Shown here in pieces: positions 1-11,730 of a stretch of 60,000 bases of DNA (positions are counted from its first letter, which is position 1; each line of letters opens with the position of its first letter). The stretch is from NCBI GenBank assembly GCA_914767715.1, contig OU612065.1, forward strand, positions 11,658,001 to 11,718,000, written 5' to 3'. This stretch comes from Membranipora membranacea. Lineage: Eukaryota; Bryozoa; Gymnolaemata; Cheilostomatida; Membraniporidae. Made by a program: the position numbers and the translations under genes. A model generated the notes under the pieces. The model ran no database searches and had not been told where the DNA came from. It saw nothing but the letters and a program-made list of their open reading frames with translations.

Positions 1-1022
1 TTGTTTCTAAGCCAATTGTGACATCTCACATTAAATTTAGGACTTGATTGAAAGTTGAATGCTATATATTTTTATGGATGTATGTATTATAACGAGTTTT
101 TTAAAAATACGCATACTGCTGTAACAGTGCAATTTACTAGTTCATTGAACAGCGAAATGAATTCACTGTAGTATACATACAAACATCATTCATCAATCGA
201 CATTTGACGACAAAGCACTGACTAGCCTGTCTTTCTTGACAAGCTGATCAAGACAGTCAGTGACTGGCTGTACATTTGTGCTAACAATATTTAATTTATT
301 ACATTCATTAACCAAGGAATAACTAGCTGACCTTGCGGGTCCTACTGCCCTGGTCATGATCCTTTTCTGTATGTAAAATGCTGCAGACTTCACGTTGCAA
401 CGTAGCCTTACTCTCCCTCTATGATTCTGGGTTATTTTTGTAATATCTCACCCAAGTGTGCTCTAGTCTCCTGGATTCCGCATTTAATGTTGACACAAGT
501 GAACTTGGAATGATGCCAGTGAGAATGTTTTGAATATGCAGACGCATGTAAGGTCTTATCCACTGTGGATGGATCCTCATTTTTCTGACAAATTTACCGT
601 TTTAATATGCAGCAGACAGCTTAGTATTTAAGGTTTTTTGTAATTTAAGCTGTCCTATTCTGCACAGTGAAATATGGGGGTAGACACAGATAGTATACAC
701 ATTTCAAAACAAAATGCGGGCCAATTCAATTTTCAGTATGTGCATTTTTTTGAAGCTGGAGAGTTGTCCGTTATGATTTACCCACTCACTATCAACAGTT
801 GTGCTCTCTTGATTTAGTTGAACCTACCTGAATCACACTTTCCACAGATGATCCATAGATTTATTGTGATTTTTCTCGTGTATGTCTCTTGTGAATCTTC
901 CATTGCACTCTATGACATACATAGATAAAACAGTGAATTATGCTAGTTAACGACCATTTTGAGCTGTTGTGTTGTTGTATAGTATGTATGGAAAGTAACT
1001 AGTTTTTATTCTCTTTCCTCAG
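1..1022. other. Upstream intron of THOC3 (no exon seen)
   Basis: AT-rich sequence preceding the first recognisable THOC3 exon. The missing N-terminal WD40 blades of THOC3 (roughly 70-100 residues) were looked for on the + strand and not found, so the 5' exons probably lie outside the window. A polypyrimidine stretch and AG at 1021-1022 form the acceptor of the next exon. Short open frames here have no family features. Confidence 0.6.
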
Positions 1023-4000
1023 AGCAGAGACTGCCATTTCAAAGTACATGCTGATACGGTAGATCAGCTGTCATGGCATCCACAAAATCCAGACAAACTA
1101 GCTACAGCCAGCAGCGATAAAACTGTGAGGTTGTTTGATGCCCGAAGTAATAAATGCTCTTCAGTTGTTCAAACTAAAGGTAAGAAAATGAGCAATATCC
1201 TACAGTTTGTGAAAAACATTTCAGAAGCAATGATCTTTGCTGCCAAATATGATGTAAGAGCATCAAACGCGTAATAAGTGATGCTGTACAATCACATCAT
1301 TGAAAACTTAATTCTGCTTATTTCTTCTGTTTCCGATTGAATTGGGCTATGCATGTAGCTGTACTTTACTTTAATACATCCCCAATTTATCAAACACCAC
1401 ACTACGCTCAACATAACTGTAAAATCCATGTACACAGAACAACTTATGGAAATGATACCCTTTTTGCTGTTTGTTTTGCAGGTGAGAATATAAACCTGTG
1501 CTGGTCACCAGACGGTCAGACGATAGCTGTTGGTAATAAGGAAGATCTGATAACATTCATCGATGTGAGAACAGGCAAAATCAAGTTTACCGAACAGTTC
1601 AAACTAGAAGTCAATGAGTTTGCTTGGAATAAAGATGGTACACTTTTCTTCTTAACGACTGGACAAGGCTCTATTATTATTCACAGGTGAGTATGCGCTG
1701 CAGTTTTTTCATGGTAGAATGTATCTTAGTTTTACCAGAACTTTATCACTCTTGATGTCAGCACGAAGTTTTACTAAGTTCATCCATCAAGTATTTTGTA
1801 AACTCATCAGTGAATGTCAAGTCTGTCACTCAAAGTCAGGAAGAATATATGATTTTTTGTTTGTGTTAGGGGTTTTAGAGTCATAACAACCTCAGTACTC
1901 TCTCTGCTTATTCATCGAAGTCACCAACCTCAAATCTAGCAAAACTTTGGCTACTCTTGATTATATTGGTTTCCAAATTTTGAATTTTTCACTCTTGTAG
2001 TTGTACCACAGTGATACTTTGCCTTCCATACATAAAAAAGAAAATATTTTTTTCCGCGGATTCTGCTACAAGTCTGTCAAACTCCCAAGAACAGTCTTGC
2101 AGGACTACTCTATGTGCTTTGACTATTGAGATCTTTGTGATTGCAGACCAAATTTGGCACCTCAAATAATACAATTTTGTCCAGAGTTTTAATGATTGTT
2201 TTATCTTCACACTTTCAGTTATCCTGATATGAAATTGATATACACACAGCCAGCACATTCCTCCAACTGTATATGTATCAAGTTTGATCCAAGTGGTCAG
2301 TACTTTGCCACAGGAAGTGCCGACGCTCTGATGTCACTATGGGATATTGACGATCTCACCTGCCTGCGTACTTTTTCAAGGTTGGTCGATCATTATCAGC
2401 CTGGTATCACTAAATTTAATTCACATAAAATTGATAAAACTAGGAAAGTGATCGCTGGTGGTAGGACACCCAAGGGGGTATCAATGTTGATATTCTGCAG
2501 CAAAACAAAATTCGGAAGAAATCAATGTTAAATCATAGATAGATAGATAGATAGAGAATATTAACATAGAACAAGCCTATGCCTCTAAAGTTGTGTTAAG
2601 CAGATGACCAGAACTCAAACCTGAGATATCTGCGTCCTTGTTGCCTTACTTAATGATCTGATTACCAAATGATGTAGCGTAATTAAATCTAGTGCACCCT
2701 ACACTTGGTTAATTGTTAACTTTTTTTACTTATTTGAAATCATAATAATGAGTTGTCTTCTCTTAAATCATTCAAGAAAAGATAACTCACCGCACACCAA
2801 AATAAATCCAGACGTTCTTCCTGTGCAAGAATTGGTACTCTAATTTCAGAGTCTCCTACATGTCCGGTCCAGCATTAAACTAGATATTAGACGATATGAC
2901 ACTTTGTTTTTCAGACTGGATTGGCCAGTTAGAACCATAAGTTTTAGTCACGATTCTCAGGTTATAGCGTCTGCATCCGAGGATCCATTCATAGATATAG
3001 CATCAACATTTACCGGTGAGTCTATGTGCATCACAGAGTAAGGATACATATATATATATCCTTACTCTGTGATGTGCATCTTGAGTCAAGTCAAATAAGT
3101 TTTGTAATATCTGAGAAACTTAGTGTTGTGGATTTGACCAGATGATAGCGTGGTCAAGCTGTCATTTGAGGCACCCTTTGTCTAATCTAATTCATTGTTA
3201 ATGATTTTATCTCTATGTTGCTATGACTTGATTCCATTTTATTGTATGGCTAAGGCCCTAACTGAGTTCAGAAGATCAGTTCATTGTTCAGACAGTTATA
3301 TTATATTTTCCTGTATTGCACATTATTATCTCAGCATCAGGGCTGGCTCAATTAGGAGAGTTGTAAGCTGGTATTCATCATGTAAACACAGAGTAAGGAT
3401 ATATCCTTACTCTGTGATGTTAAGATGTGTTTTTGGTACTGTGCTGGAGAGGCGAGAATTGTAATAAATATCTAAATCTGCAAAAACAGACACAATTTCA
3501 ATAGGTAAATTCGCGCCCTTGGTATCTATATTAAATAATCATTAATCATAATCATTTTCATGGGGAAATCCAACTGAATAGATTTTATGATTAGGTATAC
3601 GTTTTTCAATGATATTGACATGAAACTTAGAATTATCTCCTCATTGGTAATAGGGAGACAACTTGAATTCAAGTTGGATTCAGTTGGATTTCCCCATGAA
3701 AATGATTATGATTAATGATTAATGATTATTTAATATAGATACCAAGGGCGCGAATTTACCTAATATCAGCACCGCGTGGCGTAGCAGAGTATCAATATCA
3801 TATCACTTAGTCTGTAGTACGTGGAGACTTGTGTGCTGCGGACAGAATCTAGCCAACATCATACTTGGCAAGAAAAGCTGATGAATTTACTGGCAGTTAT
3901 ATCAGTTGCATTTCATGAGGTCTAGTGATTTGGTGGCCAATCTAAGAAACCACGCAATTTACTTCTTTTTCCACAAATGATGTTGCCATGTATTCCATCC

Positions 4001-4295
4001 TAGTCAAATGCATACAGACTTTGCTCCAACTACTTGCTCTAACTTATGTTACTTTTATGTTTTTTTACCACCAGGTGAACAGTTGGCCACTATTAAATGT
4101 GAAGCACAGTCTTTTGAGATATCCTGGCACCCTAAGCGGTATCTGTTAGCCATAGCGGGGGATGAGAAGGACAGATATGATAGCAGCAAGGAGGCTGGTA
4201 TCGTCAAGGTGTGGGGATTCCCCGGTGAATCAAGTCAGAAATCCTCATCCTCGTCTAATAACAATCCAAGGCCTCTTATGGAGATGTCCTTGTAA
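1023..4295 (+). CDS. THOC3: THO complex subunit 3 (WD40), 3' part, five exons
   Basis: THOC3 (Tex1) is a WD40 propeller of the THO/TREX complex that couples transcription to mRNA export in the nucleus. Exons: 1023-1179, 1482-1686, 2219-2380, 2915-3015, 4075-4295; all junctions are GT..AG and keep frame (282 codons including stop TAA 4293-4295). Family signatures seen in order: VDQLSWHPQNPDKLATAS, GENINLCWSPDGQTIAVGNK, SNCICIKFDPSGQYFATGSA, LDWPVRTISFSHDSQVIASA and FEISWHPKRYLLAIA, the same order and spacing as animal THOC3. The C-terminus ends in a short Ser/Asn-rich tail, as in vertebrate THOC3 where the propeller ends shortly after the VKVWG-type strand. The first exon could alternatively start at 1028. 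The N-terminal exons are outside the window, so the gene is partial. It converges with the glutathione peroxidase gene; the two stop codons are about 510 bp apart. Confidence 0.95.
3027..3079. repeat. Short palindromic element, copy 1
   Basis: In the fourth intron of THOC3. Arms of 18 bp (CATCACAGAGTAAGGATA and its complement) flank a TA-rich loop. The same arm sequence recurs at 3388-3417 and 52021-52044, so this is a dispersed element rather than a chance hairpin. It starts 12 bases after the splice donor at 3016. Confidence 0.8.
3388..3417. repeat. Short palindromic element, copy 2
   Basis: Perfect 30-bp palindrome, CACAGAGTAAGGAT followed by its complement with AT at the centre. Same arm as copy 1, 330 bp upstream in the same intron. 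Confidence 0.8.
3502..3762. mobile_element. MITE-like fold-back element with TA flanks
   Basis: Two long inverted arms, 3502-3578 and 3679-3762, are almost exact complements; the right arm has one extra 7-bp ATTAATG unit. The outer ends read GGTAAATTCGCGCC and its complement, each bordered by TA. A non-coding interior of about 100 bp separates the arms. TA flanks and terminal inverted repeats without a coding region fit a MITE of the Tc1/mariner type (established pattern); the family assignment is inference. It sits in the last intron of THOC3. Confidence 0.8.
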
Positions 4296-4451
4296 TGATC
4301 TCATATGGTTATCGCATTATGTCCGTGTGTGAAATTAGCTAATTAAGCTATTATTTTGTTGATTTGGATTGGGCTAACAGTTTTCTATATAAAAATGTAT
4401 GATGTAGGAGACAGTTTATATTTGTATAGATGATACTTGTACAGTAGAAGT

Positions 4452-4457
4452 TTTATT
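4452..4457 (-). promoter_or_regulatory. Distal poly(A) signal of GPX4
   Basis: AATAAA on the minus strand about 100 bases beyond the SECIS core. Its use would give a 3' UTR of about 370 nt that includes the SECIS. Confidence 0.5.
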
Positions 4458-4539
4458 TGTATATTCACTAAACATTATTTTCTATGCTAGGAATGTGCGA
4501 AGATCACATGATGAGATTGTATGACCATGTGAGAATTCT

Positions 4540-4612
4540 GTGGCTGGGGGCTCCGGTTCACATCTACTATTGCTAGCTTTACATGTGAACTTTCATAATC
4601 ACCAAAAAATTG
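4540..4612 (-). promoter_or_regulatory. SECIS element in the GPX4 3' UTR
   Basis: SECIS hairpins bind SBP2 so that UGA is read as selenocysteine. Reading the minus strand from 4596 down to 4551: ATGA at 4596-4593, then an 8-bp perfect helix (GTTCACAT with ATGTGAAC), unpaired AAA in the apical loop 11 nt after the UGAA quartet strand, and GGAG at 4554-4551 giving the opposite G-A strand. The apical loop can form a small CTA/TAG mini-stem around GCAA, like a form 2 SECIS. One A-C mismatch sits between quartet and helix II, and the helix I that I can draw (TGG with CCA and neighbours) is weak. The core lies about 210 nt after the stop, a normal distance. Folding and a SECIS covariance search would settle it. 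Confidence 0.8.
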
Positions 4613-4747
4613 ACACATAGTCACAATATCAACATCAAAGTGACCAATAACATCTTAGATGATGCATCTTAGATGATGTTTAACTCAAAAAACCAGGATA
4701 AAAAAAAGGTCCACCAAAAATGTGGCATAAATATTAAATAACAAATT

Positions 4748-4753
4748 TTTATT
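4748..4753 (-). promoter_or_regulatory. Proximal poly(A) signal between stop and SECIS
   Basis: AATAAA on the minus strand about 50 nt after the GPX4 stop codon and about 150 nt before the SECIS. If used, the mRNA would lack the SECIS and UGA 6096-6098 could only act as a stop. Use is unproven. Confidence 0.45.
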
Positions 4754-4803
4754 CAAAGCACCGGTTTGATTTGTCTCCAGTAAGTCAGATACTTTAATAG
4801 TTC

Positions 4804-7421
4804 CTACAACCCCAATTCTCTAATGATGTCTTTTTCAAAACTCTACAAATATAAAACATTAATGCAATCTTATTTTCTGTGAGAGTTTCAGCTTATGTTT
4901 CTGGGTATACTCATGATGGAGATGCTACCTTCAAAACAACTTACTTGAATGTAATTATAGGTAACAGGAGTACTTAAATATCATTTTGATCTAATCATAA
5001 GCAAACTTACCATTGGTTCTTGGTTTGGTGCGTATCTTGCTACGGGAATTCCCTGTTTGTTCACCAAGAACTTAGTGAAATTCCATTTTATTGCGCTAAA
5101 AATATAAGTCAGAGCCATTGACTAAATACACAGAGGGGGTCTTTTTTGTCAGTTGATACAATTATAATTAAAATGATGACTTGGAGTTGATAGCGTTTTG
5201 TTAGAATTTGCTGGTTAAAAGATCCTCAAAGTTATCTGCTCTTCGCAATAGCAACCCTCTACCAATAATACGTTCATAAAAAGTCAATGCTAAGCTTGTC
5301 AAAGCAGCGTGCCGACTTGACATCACTTGTTAATACGTCATGATAATAAGCTAGTACTCACTCGAAAAGGAATCCAGCTTGTTTACTCTTTAAATACTTC
5401 CACAGTGGATGCGCATCATTTCCATTGACATTTATTTTGCTGAAGAGGTCAAACTGTGCACCATATTTACCAGTAGCAAACTCTTTTATTTCTGCATCAG
5501 TTCCTGGCTCCTGCATTCAACAAGACAGAATTAGCAGTAAAACATGCACAGAACTCGCCAAATAGACCGCCTTCTCAAGGAATTAACTGCCACAAGGCAT
5601 CAGTACTGCTCCGAAATAACCTTCCATCTATCAAGTTATTAGCAATTAGATTTTAAACTTTCTTTTTTTCTTTCTGTTGGTCTGGAACTTCGAGCGGCAA
5701 CAAGTTTGATTGCAGTGAGAACAATTTCAGTAAATCAGCTGAGGTGGTAGTCAGTTCCTGTACATAGTGAACAATTTATCAATTAATATTTAATTTGATA
5801 AAATTTACCCAGGTGATTATATTGAGCTTACTATGGATATATTACTCATAAGCTGACGATTACCTGCAGGCTAACTTGTCAATAATTTTATTGAATATCT
5901 CTGTTATCAACTAACTTGTCAAAAATTTTATTGAATATCTCTGTTATCAACGCACATTATATAGTTGTTGGGTCAGAAGTTACTTACCTGGTTGCCAAAC
6001 TGATTGCTTGGGAAGGCAAGAATTCTAAGCCCCGCGGACTCGGCATACTTAGTATGGAGTTCCTGCAGCTGCTTATAATTCTTGTCAGTGAAACCTCATT
6101 GAGAGGCTACATTGACGATGAGAACAACATGGCCTCTAAAAATAAAAAATCAAGTCATATATTAGTCAAATATGTAAGTACGATGTGTACACACATAACA
6201 TCCCTGTTCACATGAGGATGACTCATGTGAGCACCATTACCACAACAGAATTTTTAGCGTTATTTTGGGATATGAAGCAATAAGTGTTGTTTAAGACGAA
6301 CTGTGATGCAATTGATGAATAAGTTTTTTCCTGCACTTTTCCCAGTAAGCGCTCCATACCACAGCTGCTCTGTAGTACCTCAACAAGTACAAGTAACCAT
6401 ATAGTAGATCATATTGATTGAGACAATGAAATAACAAAGTCCAAGCAGATGCTCTGCCACTCACCTATATTTGTCAAGTGAGACCTGGTTGCCGTCAATG
6501 TCTTTAGCGGCGAATTCGTAAATAGATGCGGCAGACTTCCATGCGTCCTTTGCTTCACCAGCCTATAATAGAAAACTAGTGTTTGTTCCATTTTATACAT
6601 AAAGAACACTGATACAGTGTGCAAGTAGGTTGTGCACAGTTAGAGTTGGGAAATGTAATTGTTTAAACAAGGTGGTCTATTTACCTCTCAAACTTCTTGG
6701 TTGAAACACACACAAAACCCTAAATACAAACCAGAAGAACAGACGATTAATCGATCGAGGTGTGACACCCATTTCCAAGATACTCGTAACAATGTAGTGA
6801 CGTATCATCAGAGCGATACTGAGACCCTGCAATCCCAATTATACCCAACATGACATAGTATCCCATCGCCTACATGGAGACATGAAACCGCCATTTCCAC
6901 ATACACAGAATCTCAACAAATATTTGGTAAATGGTAAGACCCAGCATGAGGGTATACATCACAGGATAAACATGTATTCTTATTGATTCTTAGTTCATTG
7001 ATTCAACAACAATTTCCAATAATAGTCAACATGCCACCAAAGCATGATTTTGACAGTCTCCTTCGTAGGTTATATACTTCACCAGGGTATCACCAGGGAG
7101 AACGGAATCCCTGGTATCTCTTGTATAACCCACCATCTTATGGTAAATTTACTTGCATAACTGAATATTGATTAGCCCATACACACCTCCCCAGCGTTTA
7201 TCTTTGTATTGATGCGGTGGTGCCCTGATAACTTATTTTTATCTCCTATCAAAGGAGCCAATATGTAGGAGAACTAATATTTACAGAGCATTAGAGTTTG
7301 AAGTGCTATGACATGCTTTAGTTATAAGCTGGGTACATGTACCATATGGCTAACCTCTAACAGATTTCACAGACCTCACCTTAGCGCTGCTAACACGGTT
7401 TGATCCGCCACAGCAACTCAT
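4804..7421 (-). CDS. GPX4: GPX4-type phospholipid-hydroperoxide glutathione peroxidase, selenoprotein
   Basis: Reduces lipid and other hydroperoxides with glutathione. Exons on the minus strand: 7421-7380, 6562-6465, 6135-5988, 5510-5362, 5095-5011, 4842-4804; 561 nt, 186 aa plus TAG stop. All junctions are GT..AG and in phase. The third exon contains NVASQ-UGA-GFTD (UGA at 6096-6098), exactly where GPX families carry Sec or Cys, so Sec60 is the peroxidatic residue. The rest of the tetrad is visible: Gln92 (in SNQFG), Trp150 and Asn151 (in IKWNFTKF). Other signatures are [14 protein letters not shown] and [13 protein letters not shown]. The subunit-interface loop of tetrameric GPX1 types is absent, as in GPX4. 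The usual FPCNQFG is FPSNQFG here, and no resolving Cys is seen, so a thioredoxin-type mechanism is unlikely. The start MSCCGG has no clear mitochondrial or secretory signal. ORF finders will break this gene at the UGA. Confidence 0.95.
5871..5950. repeat. 40-bp tandem duplication in a GPX4 intron
   Basis: Two adjacent 40-bp copies (5871-5910, 5911-5950) containing TTTATTGAATATCTCTGTTA differ at one or two positions. They lie in the intron directly downstream of the Sec exon, 38 bases from its donor. Near identity suggests a recent duplication. Confidence 0.8.
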
Positions 7422-9400
7422 CCCTTCTTACAATTCCCTAGCAATACTTCTTACAATGATGTCAAACCAACAGCAGTGAGAATCCAAATGGTCTTAATTA
7501 TGCACTTTTCTCGCCTACTTGTAGCACTTAATTCTTGACCGCTGTCAGCACAGACTGTGCTGCAGAGGGTGAATAATCCAACAGCTTATAAGGCAGAAAT
7601 TATTAATTGAAATGAACAGCTCCCTGTGACCCATTGACCATGAGAATGGTAGTCATGTAATCAATCCCATGTAAAGAATACTGCATTGTCAAAGTCTTGA
7701 ACAAACTTGAAAAAAATCAATAACTCGATATCATTATGCTAATACATTGAAACAAAACCTCTTAAAAGGCCAATTGGAGGACTTTAAATGAGTTATTGTT
7801 CTTGAAGAAAGGCAGAGAGATGGGGTGAAATATTTACTTTACTTTTGTTTTTACGGTCAAATATCAAAACAAAAGAAAGTTCATGCCAATCTGTGATGTC
7901 ATGAGGAAGCAACCCTTACTTCAACTCATTCATATCTCATTCATATCTCGAGTCTCAAAAAGCAGTCCTGTTCAAACCTACTGCCTACTCTTGACTAGAT
8001 TATCCATGAGTTTGTGCAAATTTTCAAAATGAGCAGATGGCACGAGTTTGTTCAAATGCAGGGCAAATGTTTTCTTGAATCCCCTGAATAACAGGCTATT
8101 TTAAACAGATTTGCAAAAATCTCACCTGGCAAATCAAATCTGTAATCAGGGCAAATAATTCAAATCAAATCGGCCTTGCGTCTAACAAATCACGGCATCA
8201 ATAAATATTTGTCAAATGATTCAAATCTCAAATCACAGCTGATTTGCCCATACTCTGGGTGTGGTCACATGGACTATATAGAGTGTCCTAGCATCTACTC
8301 GCCTAAGTTATGTATCAAGCACCCAGCAACCAGGATAATTTACATAACCTACGAAAAATCAGATCACATCGGACATCACTATTGCATTACTTACAAGTAC
8401 TAAAGATAGAGACATATATGCCACCATCAAGTTACCCATGATGGGTAAACTCTTAGAGAACCCCTAGAAATAAAAAAAATTAAATGCATATGCTTCAACC
8501 ATATCAATAGAGACACGGGAGGAAGTTCAGTGGACACTTGGGCTTGCAAGCCTGAGTTGTTCCTATGTTCTGGACCAACCACGGTTCTGGCTTTCCTTGC
8601 AACTACACCTGACTTGATAACTTAGGCAAAAGGCTTGATATTTCTCTACCAGAACAAGAAAGATGAACTAGATGTCTATCGGTTTAACCCAATTGATGAT
8701 CCAGGAAGTATTGGAAGTCACATCATCATTTACCGTATACTTTTAGGTGATATGATAACTAGGATGACTAGGCCCGATTAGACACTACCGGGATACCTAA
8801 GACCTATGTCGTATAATAGGTATCATAGTCTGGTAAAATTATAGTAAACCTGCTAAGTGCCAATATATGTGCTGTATATAGACACTAAGATCTGACTAAG
8901 CTTCAACATTATTTGTGAACCGATTGTGCTCATGGAGGAGTAAAGTATTAGAACTCTCCTGGGGGCAACCACTTTACCGACTATAATAGGCTCAGTTTGT
9001 CATAGGTCTGAGTGCGGATATTAGTGTTACCTAGAAATGAAGATATGCAAAATAATCTGGTTCCAATGAAATGTGGTTGCCGCCCCAATTTTCGCTTTTG
9101 GCTGGCCCCTCGGCGGACTACTTACATGCCACTATTTTGCCAATGCGTCCAGTGGCAACCACCCATTGGCAAAATAATGGAAATTGGCAAAATGGACGAG
9201 TCATGTATTGTATGTATTCAATTGTTGTTAGTCCTAGGTCATGGCCCGCTATTATCATGGTCAACAAATTACTTTTTAACTACTCTGTTATCTGTAAACT
9301 TTCTAGAAAACCTCTTTAAACAAATAAATTATAATTATTATAATATATTAAAACTCAACATCTACTAAAACATTACATCTACTAAAACTCAACATTCAGA
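7422..9400. other. Intergenic, GPX4 upstream region
   Basis: No exon with family features on either strand. It should hold the GPX4 promoter just above 7421, but I see no TATA box or other defined site. A 12-bp inverted repeat (ATTTTGCCAATG / CATTGGCAAAAT) lies at 9134-9145 and 9164-9175, and a third ATTGGCAAAAT follows at 9182, resembling the end of a degraded element. Confidence 0.5.
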
Positions 9401-9990
9401 AAACACAATTTTGTATCTTCTCAAACAGGAATCTAAAAGATTATTACCACTTAAATTTTCAAAACACAAAAATTGTATCTCAGCTATCAATCAATGTTTT
9501 GGGAGTTGCTCTCGACACAGACCTCACATTTCATACCCATGCTACTGATGTTGCAACCAGAGCAAACAAACTAGGTCTATCTTATTTCTAATCTTAAAAC
9601 ACATGAGTGTTGAAGAATCCCTTAAAACTTACAAAAGCATTGTTGTGCGACCAATATTAGAATATTGCTCAGCAATTTACCTAAATACGACTCAAAAGGT
9701 CACTGAAACGATTGAGAAAGTTCAAAATAGAGCAATCAGAATTATTGTGTCTGCTCCAAAGAAATTTTCAGTCACAACTGGTAGATCTCCTTTAAATTTA
9801 CCTACACTACTAAGACAATATTTATTTCATAATTTTACACATAAAAAAGTTGCAAAAAACAAAGCTTCTAAGCATATCCTTAATCTAGTGCAAAAGTCCC
9901 GAAAACATAAACGTTGTCTGAGAAGCAACTGTACTATTATCAAACCATCATTCAGAACAAATTTTGGAAAATCAGCCCTTTTAAACTGAA
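9400..9990 (+). pseudogene. Non-LTR retrotransposon remnant (reverse transcriptase C-terminal part)
   Basis: Conceptual translation gives VLGVALDTDLTFHTHATDV then, after frame breaks near 9585, YKSIVVRPILEYCSAIY and IEKVQNRAIRII at 9603-9989. These match the thumb/C-terminal region after the reverse transcriptase active site of many LINEs (LGV.LD..L.F..H; RPILEYCS..W; IE.VQ.RA.R.I). The polymerase core itself is missing, the 5' part is gone and there are stops, so it is a dead fragment. It belongs to a different copy or lineage from the LINE at 44110. Confidence 0.75.
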
Positions 9991-10289
9991 ACATAAATCA
10001 GCTAAAACTCTCCTGACTTTTGATTTACCTGGAACATGATACAGTAAACTTATAGATTGAATATTTATATCTTTACCCAACGTTTATTCTGCAGCTCCTT
10101 AACTGCAACACTACCATCCGAACTTATTTTTCGTCAATACATTTTTTATTTCATAAATAACCATAGGCTTAATAATAAACCTAGACAGGAAACTGTATAT
10201 AGCTGAAGTGAGGCACTTAATTATGGTGACGCGACGTCACTGGAGGGTGTAGAAACAGTGATTTTTACTCATAGGCTATCATTGATTTA

Positions 10290-10800
10290 CCTGTCCCAGC
10301 TCTGGTTTAATGTTGATAACTCAATTGGCTTCGATCAGAATTTAAGTTTGAACATTGCAATAGATTCAGCAGCTTCTGGTGATCATTTTGATAGTCTGTT
10401 TAGCTTCATAGCTCAAATATTATCAAAAACGCAAGCTATTGAAAACGGTGCATAGACATAAAGCTATAATTTTTTTGCAGTTTCAGTCCTGATTAAATGC
10501 TTATTTCTCAAACAATTTTGTTGGAATTTTGAGTTTGAAAATTGCTATCAATTCAGCAGCTTCTGGTGATCATTTTAATAGTCTGTTATAGCTTTGTAGC
10601 TCAAATATTATCAAAAAAGCAAGCTACTGAAAACGGTGCTTAGACTCGAAGCTATACTTTTTTTTGCAGTTTCAGCCCTGTTTTAAAGTTTATTTCCATA
10701 TCAACTTCGATGGGATTTTGAGTTTAAAAATTGCAATAGATTCAGTAGCTTGTGGAGATCATTTTGATGGTCTGTTCTGCCTTGTAGCTCAAGTATAACC
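10290..10800 (+). repeat. Tandem ~188-bp repeats, about 2.7 diverged copies
   Basis: The block with ATTGCAATAGATTCAGCAGC followed by a GATCATTTTGATAGTCTGTT-like segment and GTAGCTCAAAT recurs with starts near 10354, 10541 and 10730, a period of 187-189 bp. Links between copies contain TTTTTTTGCAGTTTCAG(T/C)CCTG. An inverted fourth copy lies at 11731-11835. Translation in one frame gives IAIDSAASGDHF, IAINSAASGDHF and IAIDSVACGDHF. Many differences fall at third codon positions, so the repeat may descend from coding sequence; two copies also have later stops. No family recognised. Confidence 0.75.
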
Positions 10801-11730
10801 ATGAAGTTCAGGACTTTATTCCTTGGAATAACTGAGGAAGCAAGCAATTGAATTTACTTGGTGAATACACAATTACCAAAGAAATGACTAATTTCATCCT
10901 TGCTTTTTTTAATGTTTTTTTGCTCATTTTGAGCCAGGCATACGCCATAAGAAATGTCATGACCTTAGACAAAATATCCACCACCATTATTGAAATGTGA
11001 CCAAACGAGATAGTTGGAAGTAAACAAGTCAAGGCCGGACCTCACAAAGCTTCAAATAAAATTGAAGTTCATAGTAGACGATATTCTGTGTAGCTAATAT
11101 AATGGTCACTTCGATGGGTCAAAAGTAAAAAGAGGCCTCCTGCCCGGCAGCATTCTCCTCGTTTTTACCTTATATTAGCAGCAAAACAAGCAACAGCTAA
11201 ATCCGGTAATTTAGGAAATCATAATACATCAATTCTGACCACGAAACACTATCTTATGAACTTTTGAAATACTATTATGTTTATTGGGTCTGCTGCAGTC
11301 AGCAATATAGCAACAGATTTCTAGAGTTCTGAGTACACAGCAGTTGTAACACTCATCAAGCTAAGCACTATTTGTTCACAATGGATAAGCCAGGCCAGAG
11401 CGGATCTTCTGAACCACCAGTATGTAACTGTGATACAATGACTATACTTTCCTGCTTTTTTAATTAATGGACATCACATGATATCACATGATATCCTATT
11501 CTCATATCCTTTTTGGTTACTATATAAGGAGATAGTTTTTAACTTGTTTAAATTGGTATTAACTGAGAGAGAAAATACATTTTAGTTATGCACACATACG
11601 CATAAGAATATTGTCTTATAAGTTATCTTCACCACTGGTGATTGGCACACTGATTAAGTGCCGTCATAGGTATTGTCCACTCCTTGCTTGTTCGGTTATA
11701 ACAAGGAGGAAAGTCCTAAACTCCCCGGTT

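Noticed and set aside
4804-6135. GPX4 as a pseudogene because of the internal TGA
   Set aside because: The TGA is at the Sec position, all other exons are intact and in phase, and a SECIS-like hairpin is present.
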